Below are positions 59,266 through 64,000 of a stretch of 64,000 nucleotides of DNA, piece after piece. The notes below the pieces were generated by a model. That model searched no databases. It had not been told where the DNA came from and saw nothing but the letters and a program-made list of their open reading frames with translations. Positions within the stretch are counted from its first letter, which is position 1; each line of letters starts with the position of its first letter. This DNA comes from Paenibacillus xylanilyticus (GTDB taxonomy: Bacteria; Bacillota; Bacilli; Paenibacillales; Paenibacillaceae), in contig NZ_JABMCB010000191.1 in the NCBI RefSeq assembly GCF_013359935.1, positions 1-64,000 of the forward strand. The letters run 5' to 3'. The position numbers and the translations under genes are program-made.

Positions 59266-60561
59266 ATGAAATTAGCCATTATTGCAGATGATCTGACTGG
59301 TGCCAATGACAGCGGGGTTCAGCTTGCCCGTCATGGTTTGAAAACCAGTGTACTATTTAATATGGACGAGAATAACATTCGTCATTACGATGCTGTTGTT
59401 TTCGACACGGACAGCCGCTCCATTGCCTCGGATGAAGCTTATCAGCGCGTTAGCAACGCAGCCGAGTTTCTGACGAGAAACGGATTTGATACCATTTTCA
59501 AAAAAATGGATTCTACTATGCGTGGTAACATCGGAATTGAGATTGATGCTTTGTACGACGTGATTAAACCGGATTTCATGATGATTGCCCCAGGGTATCC
59601 GAAAAATAATCGCACGATTCGAAATGGCACACACTACCTGAACGGCATTGCACTGGCAGACACCGAGATCGCAAACGATCCGAAAACACCGGTGACCGTT
59701 TCGTATCTTCCGGAACTACTGAAGCTTCAAACGAAGTATGAAGTAGGCGAGATCAGCGTATCTGATCTGGAAGCAGGCAAGGATCATATTCAGAAGAAGT
59801 TAAACCAGTTTAAAGAAAACGGGATCCCATACGTGCTTGTGGATTCGACGGAAGAACTGCATCTGGAGCAAATTTTGCAGATGACCAGCGAGCTGGAGTA
59901 TACCTTTGCATGGGCAGGTTCAGCGGGTATCGCCAATTATCTTCCCGGACATTACCGTCTGGAGAATAAATCAATCGAACTGACCATACCGGAAAACCCC
60001 GGACCCATCCTGACTGTCGTAGGCAGTGTAAACAAAAACTCTCGGGAGCAGCTGAAGCAGCTGCTGCAGCAAACAAGTGTCTCATCTATCCCGTTCCATT
60101 CCTTCAAAGCCGTATCCGCTGCAGCAGATCGGACAGAGGAAATGGAGCGTGTATACGAAGAAGTAAAGGCCAAGGCACTGGAAGGCAACGACGTTGTCTT
60201 GTACTCCACGGCAGAGCAGGTCGATGTCGAATTGGCACGTGCCACGGGAGAAGCCCGCGGCCTGGATCACACCGAGGTCAGCAACGAAATTGTACGGGCG
60301 ATGGGCGAGATTTGTGCCAGACTGCTCGAAGAAGGGTATTTCAAAGGTGTATCCATGACAGGCGGAGATACCGCCAAGCAAATTTGCATGAAGTGGAATA
60401 TTAGCGGCTTCGAGCTGCTCGATGAACTTGAGATCGGTGTTCCGGTATCCAAATTTATTGGAATTGAAGATCTGCACGTCATTACGAAAGCAGGCGGATT
60501 CGGTACACCTGACGTCTTTATCCATGCGATTCAAAAATTAAAAGGAGGGATTCCAGTATGA
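59266..60561 (+). CDS. dtnK: four-carbon acid sugar kinase (DtnK/OtnK family)
   Basis: 431 residues from ATG 59266, behind AAGGAGGCG; an ATG at 59230 lacks such a box. The N-terminal DUF1537-type domain starts KLAIIADDLTGANDSGVQLA with the conserved DDLTGA motif, then FKKMDSTMRGNIGIE; the C-terminal nucleotide-binding domain has MTGGDTAKQICM. The family phosphorylates D-threonate, D-erythronate or related acids at C4 with ATP. It overlaps pdxA2 by four bases (ATGA). D-threonate kinase is the best guess from the neighbour; erythronate kinase is possible. Confidence 0.85.
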   Translation: MKLAIIADDLTGANDSGVQLARHGLKTSVLFNMDENNIRHYDAVVFDTDSRSIASDEAYQRVSNAAEFLTRNGFDTIFKKMDSTMRGNIGIEIDALYDVIKPDFMMIAPGYPKNNRTIRNGTHYLNGIALADTEIANDPKTPVTVSYLPELLKLQTKYEVGEISVSDLEAGKDHIQKKLNQFKENGIPYVLVDSTEELHLEQILQMTSELEYTFAWAGSAGIANYLPGHYRLENKSIELTIPENPGPILTVVGSVNKNSREQLKQLLQQTSVSSIPFHSFKAVSAAADRTEEMERVYEEVKAKALEGNDVVLYSTAEQVDVELARATGEARGLDHTEVSNEIVRAMGEICARLLEEGYFKGVSMTGGDTAKQICMKWNISGFELLDELEIGVPVSKFIGIEDLHVITKAGGFGTPDVFIHAIQKLKGGIPV

Positions 60562-61559
60562 AACCGACAGTTGGAATTACAATGGGCGATGCAGCAGGTA
60601 TCGGACCCGAGATTATTATGAAAGCATTGGGCCATCAAGAGGTCTACGACAACTGCAACCCGCTCGTTATTGGTGATGCGAAAATATTGGAGCGCGTTCT
60701 GCCCGTGATCGGATCAAGCTTGAACGTAAATGCCATTCAAGAGCCTTCCGAAGCCAAGTACGAGTTCGGCACGGTGGATGTTATTGATCTGGATCTGGTT
60801 CCTGCCGATCTGGAGTACGGAAAAGTATCTGCCATAGCGGGAGACGCAGCCTTTCAATTCCTGGCCAAAGCCATTGATCTAGCCAAAAAACAGCAGATCC
60901 ATTCCATCTGCACCGCACCTTTGAACAAGGAAGCCTTGCATCAAGGTGGGCACCTGTATCCGGGACATACCGAAATTCTGGCTGACCTGACCGATACACA
61001 GGATTTCTCGATGATGCTGACTACACCTAACCTGCGGGTCATTCACCTTACAACACACATGGGCTTGATCGATGCCATTGCCAGCATCAACCCGGAAAGA
61101 ACCTACACGGTGGTTAAGCTTGCGCACGATACACTCAAAAAAGCAGGCTTCGATAATCCACGTGTAGCTGTATGCGGCATTAACCCGCACGCAGGCGAGA
61201 ACGGATTGTTTGGTAATGGAGAAGAAGAAGAGAAGCTGCAGCCAGGTATTGAGCGCGCGCAGCAGGAAGGCATTAATGTGGTTGGTCCTCTCCCTGCGGA
61301 TACACTGTTCTTCCGTGCAGGCCGCGGTGACTTCGATATCGTTGTGGCTTGCTACCATGATCAGGGACATGCTCCGATCAAGGTTATGGGCATTGAGGAA
61401 GGCGTGAACATCACCGTTGGCTTAAAAGGCGGCATCATCCGCACTTCCGTTGACCACGGTACAGCCTTCGATATCGCAGGCAAAAACATTGCCGATGACA
61501 AAAGCATGCTGGCAGCCATTCGCTCTGCCATTGAACTTGCTCCAAAAACGCAGATGTAA
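60558..61559 (+). CDS. pdxA2: PdxA2-type 4-phospho-D-threonate/D-erythronate dehydrogenase
   Basis: 333 residues. PdxA family marks: GITMGDAAGIGPEIIMKAL, CTAPLNKEALHQGGHLYPGH (metal-binding His), THMGLIDA, NPHAGENGLFG and YHDQGHAPIK. In PdxA2 enzymes the 4-phosphorylated acid is oxidised with NAD+ and loses CO2 to give dihydroxyacetone phosphate. The kinase partner directly upstream makes this more likely than vitamin B6 synthesis (PdxA). GGAGGG precedes the start within the kinase gene. A strong terminator follows. Confidence 0.87.
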   Translation: MKPTVGITMGDAAGIGPEIIMKALGHQEVYDNCNPLVIGDAKILERVLPVIGSSLNVNAIQEPSEAKYEFGTVDVIDLDLVPADLEYGKVSAIAGDAAFQFLAKAIDLAKKQQIHSICTAPLNKEALHQGGHLYPGHTEILADLTDTQDFSMMLTTPNLRVIHLTTHMGLIDAIASINPERTYTVVKLAHDTLKKAGFDNPRVAVCGINPHAGENGLFGNGEEEEKLQPGIERAQQEGINVVGPLPADTLFFRAGRGDFDIVVACYHDQGHAPIKVMGIEEGVNITVGLKGGIIRTSVDHGTAFDIAGKNIADDKSMLAAIRSAIELAPKTQM

Positions 61560-61590
61560 CAGCACGTGTATCCAACTATAGAAGCAAAAC

Positions 61591-61635
61591 AAAGCAGCGA
61601 CCTTTCCTTGATGGGAAGTGTCGCTGCTTTTGTGT
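61591..61635 (+). terminator. terminator of the tetronate operon
   Basis: AAAGCAGCGAC (61591-61601) pairs with GTCGCTGCTTT (61619-61629), inner TTTCC/GGGAA pairing, then TTGTG. Confidence 0.85.
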
Positions 61636-61684
61636 TTCATGTACCCTGCTTGATCATATTTGTTTCATCTTATTGCCTACCGTT

Positions 61685-62814
61685 CTAATTTCGGTCATAC
61701 CAATATCCAGGGATGCCTCGCTCCAACCGCATGAGTGCCTCAAGATAAAAATAGTCGCCCCAGATGACGTAGTCATCCGGTGAATCCCCACCTCTTACGG
61801 AATAGGAACCGTGCTTGAGCAGCCCTTCCTCCGTATGGGACCCATGAGTGGAGTAATTCTGAACCAGAGATGCCACCGACTTCTGCACCGCATCCAGGAA
61901 AAAAGCCCGTTCGGGATCGGATTGATCCAATCTCTCGGCTATCTCCAGAATTCCGCACGCAGCGATAGCGGATGCAGAGCTGTCCCGTTTCGTTTCGGAG
62001 GTTTGGGGTGCATCGAAATCCCAATACGCCACATGATCCTCAGGCACATGAGCAATAAAATAACGGGCGAGACGCTTCGCTGTTTCGAACATCTCTGCAC
62101 TTTGCAGATAACGACTGCATAATGCAAAGCCGTATATCCCCCATGCCTGTCCACGAGTCCATGTGGAGCCGTCATTATACCCCTGATGTGTTCCGCCGCG
62201 GATAGCTTCACCAGTACCCTGATCAAAATAAAAGGTATGATAACTGGAATCATCTCCCCGGACCAGAAAACGACGGCTTTTCTCGGCATGGAGCTTCGCC
62301 ACGCGGTGATACTCTTCGTTATTCGTCTGTTCATACGCCCAGAACAATAGCGGCAGATTGAGCAGGCAATCAATAATGATTCGCCCTCCGTTGTTCACAT
62401 CGCCTTTACGTCCCCAAGCCTGGATCAGTCCGGCTTCCTCCCGCCAGCGTTTCATCAGCATATCTGCCGCTTCCAGCGTAAGTTCCCGTGCTGAGTCATC
62501 GTGTTCCACAATCCACTGCGCCTTGGAGGATAACGAATAGAGAAAACCAATATCATGGTGGTCAAAGATGCTTTTCCGCTCCATGCGCGTCCGAAAGTTA
62601 GCGACGGTATCTACAGCTGCCTCACGATACAGCGGATCCTGGGTATATTCCGTGCATAACCAGAGCATGCCTGCCAGAAGCCTGCCGTCCACTCCGTGTT
62701 GTCGTTCAGCATATAATGCTCATCGCCGTTACTTACATGGGGAAATCGTCCCCCGAATCGGTCAATATTGTGCCGGGTGACTTGGAGTGCATCTTCAATC
62801 GCCTTTTTCCACAT
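61685..62814 (-). pseudogene. GH88-family unsaturated glucuronyl hydrolase, broken by a single frameshift
   Basis: The first 48 residues (ATG 62814, GAGGAGG ahead: MWKKAIEDALQVTRHNIDRF to NDNTEWTAGFW) and the remainder (AGMLWLCTEYTQDPLY to the stop at 61685) lie in different frames. Adding one G after TTCTGG at 62674-62675 restores FWAGMLWL, the family sequence, so one base has been lost in a G run. The downstream part has the probable catalytic Asp residues in FDHHDIGFLY and IIIDCLLNLP. GH88/GH105-type enzymes hydrolyse unsaturated uronic-acid oligosaccharides. Either a pseudogene or a sequencing error. Confidence 0.8.
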
Positions 62815-62847
62815 GAAACCAATTCCTCCTCTATGGATCTATTGTTT

Positions 62848-64000
62848 TCAAACCTCATGCTGGATGAGCCTGCTGTTTTGCTTGTATTGGCCGGGCGTGA
62901 TACCCTCATATTTTTTGAAGACACGAATGAACGAATTGCTGTTCAGGAAGCCTACACGCTCGGATACGTCCTGAATTGTCAGTTCCTCGGCCTGTAATAT
63001 TTTCTTGGATTGTTCAATGCGGTATTGGTTGATGTAATCGATCACGTTGACTCCGGTCTGTTCCTTGAAGTACTTGGAGACATAGGTTGGATGAAAACGA
63101 AAGCGCTCCGACAAATGGGTCAGACCCAGATTGACATCTGCATAGTTTTCCACAATGAATTCAATCAGCTGGTCCTTCAGCTCTGCATTGCGGGAGCGCT
63201 TGCGTTCATGCACCATCTGACAGATGCTCTCCAGAATCCGCAGTAACTCGGCTTCCATCTCCTCAAAAGTCTCACATGCACACAGCTGCCGGATCAGATC
63301 ATTACGATGGGTCAGCTCGTTCTGGTCATCTGTCTTGATCTGTTCGGTGGCCTTCAAAAAGGTACCGATTAACTCAAACATGAGACAGCGTGCCAGTTCA
63401 ACAGACAAGGGCTCTCCCGTAAAATTGGTCATGAGAATTTCGTTCATCACTTCGGTTGAGCGGGCATAATTGCCTGTCGCAATATAATTAATGAGCTGTC
63501 TTTCCAGATCGAGAGGGTAGTACAGTTCCTCTTTTGGCCTGCGAATCCGGTTCTGGTCAATAATTTGCCCGATCCCCAGAATCAGTCGATATTCCAGTGC
63601 CTCTTCCGATTCACGAAAACCGTCTGCGATCTCTGCTACCCCTTGATGAACATCGCTTACCCCAACAGAAAAGTACACACAAAACCGTGACCCGATAAAA
63701 CGCTGGGCTTCCTCGACTGCACGGACTAGCTGGGACCCGGCATTTTCCCCATACTCCCGAATGTTGACGAGAAATGCGATCCTTCCGTCAATGTCTGCCG
63801 AATATACATGGCCCACGGAACCCATCATTTCCTCCAGCACATTGGTCAGGATCAGGTGCACAAATTGATATTTTTCCTCCTGATCCTGCTCCCGTACTTT
63901 TGTACGGAACAATCCTTCAACGTTCTCAATATGCAAGAGCAAGACGGCAAACGAATTGGATTCGAACCGAATACTCAGCCGTTCCAACGTTGAAGCAAAC
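62848..64000 (-). CDS. C-terminal part of a sensor/AraC-type regulator (runs off the window)
   Basis: The frame is open to the right edge (the first residues visible read FASTLERLSIRFESN), so the start lies beyond 64000. The visible 383 residues are a GGDEF-like regulatory region (about 1-240, without catalytic motif) and two AraC helix-turn-helix motifs (LTHLSERFRFHPTYVSKYFK, IQDVSERVGFLNSNSFIRVF). The architecture matches the gene 29081-31294, so a membrane Cache sensor is expected upstream. It lies 34 bases ahead of the GH88 gene and probably controls it or an unseen importer. Confidence 0.85.
   Translation of the reverse strand, partial: FASTLERLSIRFESNSFAVLLLHIENVEGLFRTKVREQDQEEKYQFVHLILTNVLEEMMGSVGHVYSADIDGRIAFLVNIREYGENAGSQLVRAVEEAQRFIGSRFCVYFSVGVSDVHQGVAEIADGFRESEEALEYRLILGIGQIIDQNRIRRPKEELYYPLDLERQLINYIATGNYARSTEVMNEILMTNFTGEPLSVELARCLMFELIGTFLKATEQIKTDDQNELTHRNDLIRQLCACETFEEMEAELLRILESICQMVHERKRSRNAELKDQLIEFIVENYADVNLGLTHLSERFRFHPTYVSKYFKEQTGVNVIDYINQYRIEQSKKILQAEELTIQDVSERVGFLNSNSFIRVFKKYEGITPGQYKQNSRLIQHEV

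Noticed and set aside
60558-61559. Vitamin B6 biosynthetic PdxA
   Set aside because: The overlapping four-carbon-acid kinase gene and the permease argue for PdxA2 in tetronate breakdown; Bacilli usually make PLP by PdxS/PdxT.
1-64000. CRISPR array, tRNA, rRNA, IS transposase or prophage genes
   Set aside because: None seen; the repeats present are dispersed and lack the regular spacing of an array.

Overview
The window reads as chromosomal DNA of a Paenibacillus-like, spore-forming Firmicute. The evidence is a moderate GC content, Bacillus-type ribosome binding sites (AAGGAGG), genes with clear Bacillus counterparts (ydjFGHI, mhqO, ynzC, a bacilliredoxin), LplA/LplB/YtcP-type sugar importers with no ATPase gene of their own, many AraC/YesN-type regulators and many glycoside hydrolases. 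This assignment rests on gene content only; no 16S rRNA or tRNA gene was found.

Layout. (1) 1-914: the 3' end of a group II intron (domains V and VI) joined to the 3' exon of a large uncharacterised gene. (2) 1125-6525: a five-gene NikBC/Opp-type ABC importer with a sigma-A promoter, a cobalamin riboswitch and an intrinsic terminator ahead of it, which suggests cobalt (or cobalt/nickel chelate) uptake shut off by B12. (3) 6561-8955: an AraC regulator divergent from melA, a GH4 alpha-galactosidase. (4) 8981-18834: a complete kdp potassium system in the order small peptide, kdpF, kdpA, kdpB, kdpC, sensor, sensor kinase, kdpE. KdpD is split in two genes, and the N-terminal gene carries the KdpD sensor module twice. 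A KdpE-like operator precedes the operon. (5) 18891-21438: a membrane-anchored bacilliredoxin-like protein, an unknown gene, a PhnB-type VOC protein and a small DNA-binding protein.

(6) 21663-48894: a glycan-use region of about 27 kb, nearly all on the minus strand. It holds three sugar-phosphate isomerase/epimerase-type TIM barrels, a Gfo/Idh/MocA oxidoreductase, GH38 alpha-mannosidase, two GH3 enzymes, two GH29 alpha-L-fucosidases, GH35 beta-galactosidase, a BNR-repeat sialidase-like protein, CutC, an oligosaccharide importer and two AraC-family regulators. None of the hydrolases shows a signal peptide, so imported oligosaccharides are probably cut in the cytoplasm. (7) 49358-56130: an LtrA-family membrane protein, mhqO and ynzC with MhqR-like boxes, and a pspA-ydjGHI envelope-stress operon with an ECF-type promoter. 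(8) 56367-61635: a PrpR_N-type regulator followed by a KdgT-type permease, a four-carbon-acid sugar kinase and a PdxA2-type dehydrogenase, which together fit D-threonate/D-erythronate breakdown. (9) 61685-64000: a GH88-family gene broken by one frameshift, and the C-terminal part of another membrane-sensor AraC regulator that runs off the window.

A hairpin-forming intergenic repeat of about 130-160 bp occurs four times in one orientation, plus one partial copy. One copy separates kdpB from kdpC, and copies flank the Gfo/Idh gene. I found no CRISPR array, prophage, IS transposase or tRNA. The less explained items are the split, duplicated KdpD sensor, the dispersed hairpin repeat, the isomerase plus oxidoreductase set inside the glycosidase cluster, and the PrpR-like regulator without a sigma-54 contact loop.
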